A stretch of DNA of 64,000 nucleotides, from positions 189,657 to 253,656 of the forward strand of contig NZ_JBBPEV010000005.1 of NCBI RefSeq assembly GCF_038069945.1, in the 5' to 3' direction. The notes under the pieces were generated by a model that made no database searches, was not told the DNA's origin, and saw nothing but the letters and a program-made list of their open reading frames with translations. Both the position numbers and the translations under genes were made by a program. Each line of letters starts with the position of its first letter. Position 1 is the first letter of the stretch. This DNA comes from Aquabacterium sp. A3 (GTDB taxonomy: Bacteria; Pseudomonadota; Gammaproteobacteria; Burkholderiales; Burkholderiaceae_C). Below, piece after piece: positions 8,297-17,135 of this stretch.

Positions 8297-10495
8297 ATGC
8301 GTCGCCTTTCTTTGCGTCCTGCCTTGCCTTGCCGGCCCGTCGCGGTGTCGGTCTCGGTGCTCACCTTGACGGCCCTGTGTGGCGCCATCAATGCGCAGGC
8401 TGAAACCACCACCACGGCGACCGCCACCACGCCATCTGCAGACGAGCTGCCCGCCATCGGCGTGAGCGCCAGCATCGTCAAGCGCAGTGCGCGGGCCGGC
8501 ATCGCCGGACTGGGCGAGCTGCCCGCCTGGCAAACCCCGCTGCAAGCCCAGACCTTCGCGGCCGACACCATGAAGGATGCCGGCATGGCGCGCCTGTCGG
8601 ACGTGAGCAAGCTGGACGCCAGCACCACCGACTCGTACAACACCACCGGCTACTGGGATTACCTGAGCATTCGGGGCTTCAAGCTGGACAACGCCTACAA
8701 CTACCGCCGCGAAGGCCTGCCCATCAGCGCCGAGACCCGCCTGCTGCTGGACAACAAAGCGGCGGTGGAGTTGCTCAAGGGCACCAGTGGCCTGCAGTCG
8801 GGCGTGAGTTCGCCCGGCGGCCTGGTGAACCTGCTGGTCAAGCGCCCCACGGCGGCGCCGCAGCGCTCGGTGGAGGTGGGTCTGGACGATGCCGGGGCCC
8901 AGCGCGGCGCGCTGGACGTGTCGACACGCTTTGGCGCTGATGGCGCCATGGGCCTGCGCGTGAACGCCGCCGCCTCACGCCTGAACACCCACATCGACAA
9001 CACCAAGGGCCGCGCCTACCTGCTGGCGGTGGCCACCGACTGGCGTTTGTCGGCCGACACCGTGGTGGAGGCTGAACTGGAGCACAGCCGCACGCAACAA
9101 CCCAGCGTGCCTGGGCTGAGCCTGCTGGGCGATGCCCTGCCCTCTGACACGGCCTACCGCCGCAGCCTCAACCTGAACGACCAGGCCTGGACCCAGCCCG
9201 TGGACCTGCGTGGTCTGAGTGGCAGCCTGCGCTGGCGCCAGAACCTGGGTCAGGGCTGGGACAGCAGCGTGATGTATGGGTTTCAGCGCTTGCGCACCGA
9301 TGACCGGGCGGCGTTTCCATACGGTTACACCGAGCTGGACCATGGCATCTCGTTCTACGACGACGGAACGGTGGACATTTATGACTACCGCTCTGACAAC
9401 GAGTACCGCCACAGCCAGGCCCTGAAGGCCGAGTTGAATGGCCAAGTGCAGTGGGGTGGCCTGCAGCACCAGTTGCGCTTCAGCGTGATGCGCAGCCTGT
9501 ACGACACCGACATCAAGCCCCAAGCCTACAACTACAGCGGCACCATTGCCGTGAACGCGCCAGGCACACCGGTGCCGGCAGCCCCCAGCCTGGATGTGGC
9601 GGGCACGAACCGCTGGGAGCGCAGCACCGAGTGGTCGGCCTTGGACCACATCCGCTTCTCGGAGACCTGGCAAGCCTGGGTGGGCCTTCGCCACACCCAA
9701 TTGACCCGCAGCAGCGTTCAAACAGATGGTGGCGAGGCCATTCGCTTGTCGCAGAACGTGACGACCCCCTGGTTGGCCCTGGGCTGGACGGTGGCGCCGC
9801 AAACCCAGGCCTACCTGAGCTGGGGCCAGGGCATCGAGCTGAATGCAGCTCCGCGCAACACAGGGCTGGACAATGCTGGTCAGGTTCTGCCCGCCTTGAA
9901 GAGCCGCCAGACCGAGCTGGGCATCAAAGGCCAGCACCGCGCTGGTCGAATCAGCGGCCAGTGGGGGGCGAACCTGTTCCTCATCCACCGCCCGCTGGCC
10001 GAAGAGGTGAACAACCGCTTCCAGTACGACGGCGAGGCCGAGCACCGTGGCCTGGAGGGCTTCTGGCAAGGGCGCTTCGGTGCCTGGGGCCTGGCCGCCA
10101 GCGCCATGATCCTGGACGCCGAGCGCCGCAACAGCGCGACGGCGGCACTGAATGGCAAAGAGCCGGTGAACGTACCGCGCCAGACGGTGAAGCTCTCGGG
10201 CAGCCACACCTGGGCCGCCCCGCTGCCCGTGACGCTGCAGATGGACGTGATCCACGAAGGGCGTCGCGCCGTGACGGACGACAACCGCGTGCACCTGCCC
10301 AGCTGGACGCGCGCCGACCTGAGCCTGCGCGCCGTGCAGAGCCTGGGTGGCCCGTACAACATCACCTGGCGCGTGGCGGTGCACAACCTGTTCGACGTGC
10401 GTGCCTGGCGGGAGTCGCCGAAAGAGTTCGGGCACTATTACCTGTTCCCCATGGCGCGCCGCAGCGTGATGGCCTCGGCGCAAGTGGACTTTTGA
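8297..10495 (+). CDS. TonB-dependent outer membrane receptor, probable thiamine-related
   Basis: 732 residues. The N terminus has a signal peptide (hydrophobic stretch ending in INAQA), followed by a plug domain (YLSIRGFKLDNAYNYRREGL, then AAVELLKGTSGLQSGVSSPGGLVNLLVKRP) and a long beta-barrel that ends in phenylalanine (AQVDF). The fold resembles siderophore receptors of the FhuE/FpvA type. The TPP riboswitch just upstream, however, argues that its substrate is thiamine or a thiamine precursor carried across the outer membrane. No periplasmic or inner-membrane transporter gene lies beside it. Confidence 0.9.
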   Translation: MRRLSLRPALPCRPVAVSVSVLTLTALCGAINAQAETTTTATATTPSADELPAIGVSASIVKRSARAGIAGLGELPAWQTPLQAQTFAADTMKDAGMARLSDVSKLDASTTDSYNTTGYWDYLSIRGFKLDNAYNYRREGLPISAETRLLLDNKAAVELLKGTSGLQSGVSSPGGLVNLLVKRPTAAPQRSVEVGLDDAGAQRGALDVSTRFGADGAMGLRVNAAASRLNTHIDNTKGRAYLLAVATDWRLSADTVVEAELEHSRTQQPSVPGLSLLGDALPSDTAYRRSLNLNDQAWTQPVDLRGLSGSLRWRQNLGQGWDSSVMYGFQRLRTDDRAAFPYGYTELDHGISFYDDGTVDIYDYRSDNEYRHSQALKAELNGQVQWGGLQHQLRFSVMRSLYDTDIKPQAYNYSGTIAVNAPGTPVPAAPSLDVAGTNRWERSTEWSALDHIRFSETWQAWVGLRHTQLTRSSVQTDGGEAIRLSQNVTTPWLALGWTVAPQTQAYLSWGQGIELNAAPRNTGLDNAGQVLPALKSRQTELGIKGQHRAGRISGQWGANLFLIHRPLAEEVNNRFQYDGEAEHRGLEGFWQGRFGAWGLAASAMILDAERRNSATAALNGKEPVNVPRQTVKLSGSHTWAAPLPVTLQMDVIHEGRRAVTDDNRVHLPSWTRADLSLRAVQSLGGPYNITWRVAVHNLFDVRAWRESPKEFGHYYLFPMARRSVMASAQVDF

Positions 10496-10609
10496 GCGAC
10501 TGCTGAAAAACCGTGATGGTTTTGTGACGTCGGGCGTTGCATGAACGCAGCGCCGGTCACGGAAACGATGCTATAGTCTTGGTCTTCGCAGTCAACGACG
10601 GCGAAGTAT

Positions 10610-10685
10610 TCCCCGATAGCTCAGTCGGTAGAGCGCCGGACTGTTAATCCGTAGGTCCCTGGTTCGAGCCCAGGTCGGGGAGCCA
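10610..10685 (+). tRNA. tRNA-Asn (GTT), copy 1
   Basis: A 76-base cloverleaf with a 7-bp acceptor stem TCCCCGA/TCGGGGA, D-arm GCTCAGTCGGTAGAGC, anticodon loop CTGTTAA (anticodon GTT), T-arm GGTTCGAGCC and encoded CCA. It is identical to the second copy 131 bases downstream. Confidence 0.97.
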
Positions 10686-10740
10686 AACATCCAAGACGGC
10701 CTTGCCTGCCGAAATCGCAAGGCCCGACATCAACAGATAT

Positions 10741-10816
10741 TCCCCGATAGCTCAGTCGGTAGAGCGCCGGACTGTTAATCCGTAGGTCCCTGGTTCGAGC
10801 CCAGGTCGGGGAGCCA
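10741..10816 (+). tRNA. tRNA-Asn (GTT), copy 2
   Basis: A perfect copy of the tRNA-Asn at 10610-10685, including the CCA end. The 55-base spacer has no promoter that I can single out, so the two are probably co-transcribed and processed from one precursor. A rho-independent terminator follows 8 bases downstream. Confidence 0.97.
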
Positions 10817-10823
10817 CTCTGCC

Positions 10824-10858
10824 AACCCAGCCCAGACATCGTCTGCGCTGGGTTTTTT
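10824..10858 (+). terminator. Rho-independent terminator after the tRNA-Asn pair
   Basis: An 8-bp perfect stem, AACCCAGC at 10824-10831 and GCTGGGTT at 10847-10854, is followed by a run of T to 10858. It ends the tRNA transcript. The last bases overlap the stop codon of the convergent antiporter gene. Confidence 0.88.
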
Positions 10859-12567
10859 CATGCGCTACCAGACGAGCCAGAGGCACCCGATGCGCCAGGC
10901 GCCATTTCCACCGTTTGCACCAGCATGGCCGACAGGCCATCGTCTCCGGTGAACACCTGCTGGTAGCCAGCCTGCCGCAACCAGCGGGCTTCATCGTCGC
11001 TGCCGGCCTGCGCCACGGCCACGATGTCGGTATTCAAGGCGCGCGCCGTCTCCAGCATGATCAAGGCCTCTCCGGCGTCGTGGCCCGTCACCACCAGTTG
11101 CCGAGCGTGGGCAATGTGGGCCTGGATCAGGGTGGCTGGCTCGACCGCCTCACCAAACACGGCCGCCCACCCCCGTGCGCGCAGGTCTTCCACCACGGCG
11201 CGGCTGCGCGCCACCACCACGAACGGCACGCGCTGCGCGTACAAGGCCTCGGCCACACGGCGCCCCACGCCACCGTAGCCCACGAGCACCACCTGCCGGG
11301 CCAGGTAGCGTTGGTGGGTGGTGATGGGCAGCTCGGCCAGGGGGTCTTCGCGCGCCTCCAGCCTGCGGGCCAGCTCGGAGCGCTGCAGCACCCATTGCCG
11401 CACCGGCTCGATCAGCGAGAACAGCAAGGGATTGAGCGCAATCGAGAGCATGGCCCCGGCCACGATCAGGCTTTTGGCTTCGGCCGGCAACACGCCCAGG
11501 CTGGTGCCCAGCGCCGCCAGAATGAATGAAAACTCGCCAATCTGCGCCAGGCTAACGGACACCGTCAGCGCCGTGTTGAGCGGATAGCGAAACGCCAGCA
11601 CCAAGGCCGCGGCAGCCACTGATTTACCCAGGATGATGATGGCGGCCACCCCCAGCACATGCATCGGTTGATCGACCAGAACCGCCGGATCGAACAGCAT
11701 GCCCACCGAGACGAAAAACAACACGGCGAAGGCATCGCGAAACGGCAGCGACTCTTCGGCCGCGCGGTGGCTGAACTCGGATTCACGCAAGACCAGGCCG
11801 GCGAAAAAGGCCCCCAGGGCCACCGAGACCCCAAACAGCGCAGACGACCCATACGCGATGGTGACGGCCGCCGCCATCACCCCCAACGTGAACAACTCGC
11901 GACTGCCCGTTCGACTGATGTGCAACAGCACCCAGGGCAGCACCTTGCGGCCCGCCACCAGCATCACCACCAGGAAGGCGCCCACGGCCAGCAAGGTGCG
12001 CAACAGAGTCTGCCAGGCGTCTTGCGCCTGCCCTTCACCGTGCGACCAGGCGGCCACGGTGGGCAACATCACCAGCACGAGCACCATCGCCAGGTCTTCC
12101 ACCACCAGCCAGCCCACAGCGATCTTGCCGTTGACGCTGTCGATGGCGCCTCGGCTTTCCAGGGCCCTGAGCAACACCACCGTGCTGGCCACCGACAGCG
12201 CCACCCCAAAGAGCAACGCGGCGGGCCACGGCCAGCCCCACCACCAGGCCAGCACCGCGCCCATGGCCGTGGCCGTTCCCATCTGCACCACCGCACCAGG
12301 CACCGCGATGCGACGCACCGCGATCAAATCGTCCAGAGAGAAGTGCAGCCCCACGCCGAACATCAGCAACATCACGCCGATCTCGGCCAGTTGCATGGCC
12401 AGGTTCACGTCGGCCACGAAGCCGGGCGAATGGGGCCCGATCACGATGCCTGCCAGCAGATAGCCGACCAGGGCTGGCAGCTTCAGGCGGCTGGCCACGA
12501 AGCCGAACACCAAGGCCAGGCCCAGTGCCGCAGCCAGGGTGACGATCAAGGGCATGGCGCCGTGCAT
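10858..12567 (-). CDS. KefB/YbaL-type monovalent cation:proton antiporter with TrkA-N domain
   Basis: 569 residues. About twelve membrane segments of the CPA2 family span residues 1-400, with LPALVGYLLAGIVIGPHSPGF near the N terminus and FGVALSVASTVVLLRAL as the ion-binding-like region. The C-terminal half carries a Rossmann TrkA-N domain (VVLVGYGGVGRRVAEAL) expected to bind NAD(H) and gate the channel. The N-terminal sequence is most like YbaL/RosB rather than classical KefC. It follows the YfbR-like gene by 6 bases on the same strand, so they are likely co-transcribed. Confidence 0.9.
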   Translation of the reverse strand: MHGAMPLIVTLAAALGLALVFGFVASRLKLPALVGYLLAGIVIGPHSPGFVADVNLAMQLAEIGVMLLMFGVGLHFSLDDLIAVRRIAVPGAVVQMGTATAMGAVLAWWWGWPWPAALLFGVALSVASTVVLLRALESRGAIDSVNGKIAVGWLVVEDLAMVLVLVMLPTVAAWSHGEGQAQDAWQTLLRTLLAVGAFLVVMLVAGRKVLPWVLLHISRTGSRELFTLGVMAAAVTIAYGSSALFGVSVALGAFFAGLVLRESEFSHRAAEESLPFRDAFAVLFFVSVGMLFDPAVLVDQPMHVLGVAAIIILGKSVAAAALVLAFRYPLNTALTVSVSLAQIGEFSFILAALGTSLGVLPAEAKSLIVAGAMLSIALNPLLFSLIEPVRQWVLQRSELARRLEAREDPLAELPITTHQRYLARQVVLVGYGGVGRRVAEALYAQRVPFVVVARSRAVVEDLRARGWAAVFGEAVEPATLIQAHIAHARQLVVTGHDAGEALIMLETARALNTDIVAVAQAGSDDEARWLRQAGYQQVFTGDDGLSAMLVQTVEMAPGASGASGSSGSA

Positions 12568-12573
12568 GCGCGA

Positions 12574-13173
12574 TCACCCGCCCCGCATCAGCGAATCCAG
12601 CGTCAGGTCGAAGGCTGGCGCAAACACGTCCAGGAAGTAGCGCAGCTCGGGCGTCATGGTGGCGTCCATTTTTTCGCGCACCTGAGCTTCAGCCTGCTCG
12701 AACTCTCGGTTGCCATAGCGCAGCTCGGCGCGGCATTTGAGCCAGGCGGCCAGGCGGTCGGCCGTCTTGATCAGCTGCACCTCGTCGTCCGACCAGGCGG
12801 CATGCTCCATCATCGGTTTCATGGTTTGCCGAAGCGCCTCGGGCAGCAAGCGGGTCATTTCAACGGCCACCTGCTCTTCCAGGTGGCCCGTGGCCTGACG
12901 CATCGCAGGCGAATACTTCACCGGGGTGGGCAAATCACCGGTGATGGCTTCGGTGGCGTCATGGAACAAGGCCTTGGCGGCCACCGCGTCGGGGTTGGCC
13001 GGCAGGCCCAGCACATCACGACGGATCACGGCCAGCGCATGGGCCAGCACCGCCACATCCCAACTGTGCTGCGCCACATCCTCTTCCACGGCATTGCGCA
13101 TCAGCCCCCAGCGCTTGATGAAACGCAGGCGGTACAGGTGAGCGTAAAAGGGGCTGTGGGGAGACAGGGACAC
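12574..13173 (-). CDS. HD-domain 5'-deoxynucleotidase, YfbR type
   Basis: 199 residues if the GTG at 13173 is used; an ATG at 13218 would add 15 residues with no family similarity. The HD phosphohydrolase motif is visible in EEDVAQHSWDVAVLAHAL, KALFHDATEAITGDL and the later DEVQLIKTADRLAAW. The FYAHLYRLRFIKRWGLMRN start matches E. coli YfbR, which removes phosphate from deoxynucleoside 5'-monophosphates. The start is uncertain; the family is clear. It shares a strand with the antiporter gene downstream. Confidence 0.87.
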   Translation of the reverse strand: MSLSPHSPFYAHLYRLRFIKRWGLMRNAVEEDVAQHSWDVAVLAHALAVIRRDVLGLPANPDAVAAKALFHDATEAITGDLPTPVKYSPAMRQATGHLEEQVAVEMTRLLPEALRQTMKPMMEHAAWSDDEVQLIKTADRLAAWLKCRAELRYGNREFEQAEAQVREKMDATMTPELRYFLDVFAPAFDLTLDSLMRGG

Positions 13174-13259
13174 GGCACGAACTCGGCAAGGCAATGACAG
13201 GTCATCATCTTCGCGCAAAATGAGCGTGCATCAAGCCAACCAAGAACCTTGACCACGCC

Positions 13260-13640
13260 ATGTCGGACGAAATGGGCAAATTGATCCTGATCGCAGTGAT
13301 TGCACTGTTTGCGGTGTTGGGCTGGCGCGCCTGGCAGATCCGTCAGGCCAGCCCGCAGTGGCCCTCTGTGATGGGCGAGATGCTGTCTGCCCGCGCGGTG
13401 GCGCGCAATGAAACCGGCGACGGCAGCGGCCATGACATGCACATGTGGCACAGCGAAGTGCGCTACCGCTACGTGGTGCAGGGCCAAAGCTACACCGGCA
13501 ACCGCCTTCGGGCCTTTGGCTACAACCACAGCAGCGAGGCCGAGTCACTCAAAGAACTGGCCGACTTTCCGGTGGGCCAGCCCGTGCGCGTGTACTACGA
13601 CCCGGCCAAACCCTCCGTCAGCGTGCTGATCCCTGGCTGA
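13260..13640 (+). CDS. DUF3592 domain membrane protein
   Basis: 126 residues. One N-terminal membrane segment (LILIAVIALFAVLGW) is followed by a soluble domain with WPSVMGEMLSARAV and the closing VRVYYDPAKPSVSVLIPG, which is the hallmark of DUF3592 proteins. The function is unknown. It is divergent from the YfbR-like gene and is followed closely by a SLAC1-like gene on the same strand. Confidence 0.8.
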   Translation: MSDEMGKLILIAVIALFAVLGWRAWQIRQASPQWPSVMGEMLSARAVARNETGDGSGHDMHMWHSEVRYRYVVQGQSYTGNRLRAFGYNHSSEAESLKELADFPVGQPVRVYYDPAKPSVSVLIPG

Positions 13641-13664
13641 TCATTCCTGAGCGCACCGTCACCC

Positions 13665-14750
13665 GTGGCTTCCAGCAACTTTTCCCTGGCGTACATGCAC
13701 CCCGGCTGGTTCACGCCGGTGATGGGGGGCATCGGTCTGGCCCTGGCCTGGTGGCGCGCCGCGCCCACGATGGGCATGCCGGCGTGGTGGATCGGGGTCG
13801 TGGTGGGGCTGCTGGCCACGCTGGTGTTTGTCACTGTGGCGGCGATCAGCCTGTGGCGCGTCTTGAAACACCCGGCACAGTGGCGGGCCGATCTGGCCCA
13901 CCCTGTTCGGCATGCGTTTGTGGCGGCCATCCCGGTGTCGATGATTTTGGTGTCCACCTGGCTGCAAGCCCTGGCGGCATTGCTGGGCCGAGGTGCACTG
14001 ACGGTGGATGGGCAAACCGTTGTGTTGTCTGCCCACTGGGCCTCATCGCTGACCCGGCTGGCCGACGGGCTGTGGATGCTCGGGGCCGTGACACAGCTGG
14101 CCGTGTCGGCCTGGGTGCTGCATCGGTGGTGGCGACAGGGCATGCCACTGGCCGGCGTGACACCCGTGCACCTGATTCCCGTGGTGGGGCATGTGCTGAC
14201 GCCGCTGGCCGGCATCCGCCTGGGCCATCACGACTGGGCCCTGGCGCAGTTCGCCCTGGGCACGGTGCTCTGGATGATGTGGGCCACCCTGCTGTGGCAA
14301 CGTCGGCGACGGGGGCCGCCCTTGCCGGCACCACTGGCGCCGGCACGCTTCATTCAGGTGGCGCCACTGGCCGTGATCGGTCTGTCGATGGCCGAGTTGG
14401 GCTGGGGCAGTGTGGGGCCCTGGGTGGCCTGGCTGATGGCCACGGTGCTGGTGCTGTGGCTGACCATGCAGCTTCTGCCGCAGCTCAAGACCATGCCTTT
14501 TGGCCTGTCACACTGGGCACTGAGCTTTCCGCTGGCGGCCTGGGCCTCACTGAGCTGGATGTTGGGCCATGAACTGTCAAGCCGCACCGGGGTGGCCGGC
14601 GCAGCACTGCTGCCCACGGCCTTGCTGGCGGGCGTCACCCTGGTCCTGGCGGGGCTGTCGTCAGCGACCATCAAGGGCCTGCGCCGCCAAGAACTGTTGA
14701 CACCAGAGCCGGGCCCAACACCACAGGCCCCGACATCGTCCAAGTCGTAG
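13665..14750 (+). CDS. SLAC1/TehA-family anion channel-like membrane protein
   Basis: 361 residues from a GTG at 13665; an ATG at 13695 is an alternative. About ten hydrophobic segments are visible. The repeated HPGWFTPVMGG, LIPVVGHVLTPLAG and PFGLSHWALSFPLAAWA are typical of the SLAC1/TehA (C4-dicarboxylate/malic acid transporter, tellurite-resistance) family, which forms anion channels. The substrate cannot be told. It lies just upstream of the sulfur-related regulator gene, so transport of an inorganic sulfur anion is conceivable but unproven. Confidence 0.8.
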   Translation: MASSNFSLAYMHPGWFTPVMGGIGLALAWWRAAPTMGMPAWWIGVVVGLLATLVFVTVAAISLWRVLKHPAQWRADLAHPVRHAFVAAIPVSMILVSTWLQALAALLGRGALTVDGQTVVLSAHWASSLTRLADGLWMLGAVTQLAVSAWVLHRWWRQGMPLAGVTPVHLIPVVGHVLTPLAGIRLGHHDWALAQFALGTVLWMMWATLLWQRRRRGPPLPAPLAPARFIQVAPLAVIGLSMAELGWGSVGPWVAWLMATVLVLWLTMQLLPQLKTMPFGLSHWALSFPLAAWASLSWMLGHELSSRTGVAGAALLPTALLAGVTLVLAGLSSATIKGLRRQELLTPEPGPTPQAPTSSKS

Positions 14751-14826
14751 GACAATGGCCTCAGGGCACCTTCAATTGAGCCCGACGCCGCTGGCCCAGG
14801 CGTCGGACCGCATTTTCGATGACGCC

Positions 14827-15120
14827 ATGGCATTCGACAACGACAAACACCGCACCGACATCCTGAACCGCCTCAAACGTGCTGAAGGGCAGTTACGGGG
14901 CATTCAGCGCATGATCGAAGAAGGTGAAGGTTGCCTGCCCATTGCCACCCAGATGGCGGCCGTGCGCAAGGCCCTGGACAGCACCTATGTGCGCATGACG
15001 ATGTGTTACGTGGAGCAACACCTTCATGAACAACTCAGTCGGGGTGAGCCCGACGGGGCCGAGCCGGCCCTTGCCCAGATGATGCAGGAAATCGAAACCC
15101 TGCTGGGCAAGATACGCTGA
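14827..15120 (+). CDS. CsoR/RcnR/FrmR-family transcriptional regulator
   Basis: 97 residues from ATG 14827, where family similarity begins (an upstream in-frame ATG exists at 14755). The all-helical DUF156 fold is clear from ILNRLKRAEGQLRGIQRMIEEGEGC and the following IATQMAAVRKAL. Cys36 is at the conserved ligand position. The CsoR His61 position is Tyr61, the Cys65 position is His65, and an extra Cys60 is present. This ligand set fits neither copper CsoR nor formaldehyde FrmR exactly. With persulfide genes nearby it may sense sulfane sulfur, like CstR (inference). Confidence 0.88.
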   Translation: MAFDNDKHRTDILNRLKRAEGQLRGIQRMIEEGEGCLPIATQMAAVRKALDSTYVRMTMCYVEQHLHEQLSRGEPDGAEPALAQMMQEIETLLGKIR

Positions 15121-15143
15121 AGCACCGCACGCGGGTGGTGGGC

Positions 15144-15332
15144 TCAACGGGTCTTGCAGGTAGACAGGCCAAACGGCAGGTAAGCCGGACACCAGCCGCT
15201 CAGCCCCGTGGCCAGGGGCACGATGCCGATCCAGCCCCAGACCCCGACCGTGCCGGTGGCGGCCAGGCCGATCAGAACAACCCCGGCGGTGATGCGTGCG
15301 ATGCGGTCCAGGCCGCCAACGTTCGATGTCAT
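15144..15332 (-). CDS. DUF2892 (YgaP-like) small inner membrane protein
   Basis: 62 residues. The N-terminal NVGGLDRIARITAGVVLIGL and the GWCPAYLPFGLSTCKTR tail match the membrane domain of YgaP and its stand-alone DUF2892 relatives. These commonly occur beside rhodaneses and sulfide-detoxification genes. It has two short membrane helices and two conserved cysteines. It is the last gene of a minus-strand operon with the ArsR-type regulator and SulP, 18 bases after SulP. Confidence 0.85.
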   Translation of the reverse strand: MTSNVGGLDRIARITAGVVLIGLAATGTVGVWGWIGIVPLATGLSGWCPAYLPFGLSTCKTR

Positions 15333-15350
15333 GTGCTTCTCCTGTGCGTG

Positions 15351-17135
15351 TTAACAACGCGTGTGGTGGGTCGAACCCGACCCGTTGATGAAAGTCTGTG
15401 ACAGCGCCTGCCAGGCATGGTTGGCGCTCAGGAATACATGGGCTTGCATGTGCTCCCACCAAGGCGTAGCGTGCAGTCGGTCTGCCACAGGCCCCTTGAT
15501 GTCGGTCAAGCACAGCGTGATGCCTTGCTGCGCCAGCCCCTGCTGCCACTCGATCAGGGCCTGCAAGGCCGTGTGGTCCACGTGATTGACCGCACTCATC
15601 AGCAGCACCAGCGTTCGTGTGCCGGGACGGCGCGCCAACATGGCCATGACGCCCTGCTCCACCCGCTGGATGTTGGTGAACTCCAGGCTCTCGTCCACCC
15701 GCACCATGAGCACGCCGGGCAGGCGCTCGACCTGATGGCGATCAACATTGCGGAAATGCTCGGTGCCGGGCACCCGGCCCACTTCGGCCACGTGGGGTTG
15801 GCTGTGTCGCCAGACCATGGCCCCCAATGACCACACCAGCCCCACCAGCAAGCCCACTTCAAAGCCCAGCAGCAGCACCCCCAGCAAGGTGCTGGCGAAG
15901 GCCCCTGCATCGGCGCGATCGTAGGCCCAGGTGGCGCGCCAGGGCGCCCAGGTCACCAGGTTGGCCACGGCCATGATGATCACGGCCGACAGCGTGGCGC
16001 GCGGCAACCAGGCCAGGGCAGGCAACACCAGCGCGATCAGCAGCACCAGCAACACGGCGGTGATCACGCCCGCCAACGGGCTGCGCGCCCCCGCAGCCTC
16101 GTTGACCACCGTGCGTGACAGCCCGCCGGAGACCGCCAAACCGCCCAACAAGCCACCGCCCAGATTGGCCAGCCCCAGGCCCAGCAACTCGCGGTCGGCG
16201 TCCACACGGTCACCGTGCTTGAGCGCAAACGTCTGCGCCACCGACATGCTGCTGACAAAGCCCACCAGGCTGACCAGCAACACCGGCAGCACCAGGTCAC
16301 CGGCCATGCGCCATGTCAGCTCAGGCCCCAGCAAGGACCAGACCTCGCCGGGCCGTCCCAGGCTCAAGGGCCCGACCACCTGCACTTGAGGACCGTTGGT
16401 GCTGGCCCACCACCACGCCAGCGCGCCCGACAAGGTCAGCACCAACAAGGGCCAGAGTCGGCCCAGCAGCCAAGAAGCCCGCAGCCCTGGCCCGCCCTGC
16501 CGCACACGCCCAAGCCAGCGAGGCCCCACCCACAAGGCCAGCAGCGAGGTCATGCCCACCATCGCGTCCACACCGGGCATGACGTCGGCGGCGGTGCCCC
16601 AACGGCTGGCCACCGTCTGCCACATGTCCGGCAAGGTGTGACCCAAGCCACGCGTGCCCAGCAGCGGCCCCAGTTGCCCCGCCAGGATCAACAGGGCGGA
16701 CGCCACCGTGAAGCCCTGCACCACAGGCCGGCTCATCAGTTGCGACAAGAAACCCATGCGCAACACGCCCATGACCAGCATCAGCGCGCCGCTGGCCACC
16801 GCCAGCAAGGCCGACAGCAACACGTACAGCGGCGAGCCCGCCAAGGCCAGCGGTGACAGCGCGTGCGCCACCATCAAGGACGTGACCGCCGCAGGCCCGA
16901 CCGACAGCGTCCTGCTGTCACCAAACACGGCGTAGGCCAGCAGGGGCAGGATGCTGGCCAACAAGCCCGCATGGGGCGGCAGGCCTGCCAACATGGCATA
17001 GGCCAGGCTTTGCGGCACCAGCATCACGGCCACCACCAGACCGGCGCTCAGGTCACCGGGCAAATCGCTGCGCTGCCATCGGCGCCACCACACCGGTGGC
17101 ATGGCCCAAGGAGACGGTGCCTGGTGCGGGGTCAC
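15351..17135 (-). CDS. SulP-family anion transporter with STAS domain
   Basis: 594 residues if the GTG at 17135 is used. This start overlaps the regulator's stop as GTGA, a classic coupling arrangement; a GTG at 17159 and an ATG at 17102 are alternatives. The SulP signatures are clear: LPGDLSAGLVVAVMLVPQSLAYAMLAGLPP and then LSVGPAAVTSLMV, about twelve membrane segments and a C-terminal STAS domain (GVLMVRVDESLEFTN). The family carries sulfate, thiosulfate or bicarbonate. Its place behind a BigR-like regulator suggests export or import of sulfur oxyanions linked to sulfide oxidation. Confidence 0.9.
   Translation of the reverse strand: MTPHQAPSPWAMPPVWWRRWQRSDLPGDLSAGLVVAVMLVPQSLAYAMLAGLPPHAGLLASILPLLAYAVFGDSRTLSVGPAAVTSLMVAHALSPLALAGSPLYVLLSALLAVASGALMLVMGVLRMGFLSQLMSRPVVQGFTVASALLILAGQLGPLLGTRGLGHTLPDMWQTVASRWGTAADVMPGVDAMVGMTSLLALWVGPRWLGRVRQGGPGLRASWLLGRLWPLLVLTLSGALAWWWASTNGPQVQVVGPLSLGRPGEVWSLLGPELTWRMAGDLVLPVLLVSLVGFVSSMSVAQTFALKHGDRVDADRELLGLGLANLGGGLLGGLAVSGGLSRTVVNEAAGARSPLAGVITAVLLVLLIALVLPALAWLPRATLSAVIIMAVANLVTWAPWRATWAYDRADAGAFASTLLGVLLLGFEVGLLVGLVWSLGAMVWRHSQPHVAEVGRVPGTEHFRNVDRHQVERLPGVLMVRVDESLEFTNIQRVEQGVMAMLARRPGTRTLVLLMSAVNHVDHTALQALIEWQQGLAQQGITLCLTDIKGPVADRLHATPWWEHMQAHVFLSANHAWQALSQTFINGSGSTHHTRC

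Noticed and set aside
10506..10523. AAAAACC/GGTTTT stem after the TonB receptor gene as a terminator
   Set aside because: The stem is short and A-T rich, and no T run follows; too weak to call.
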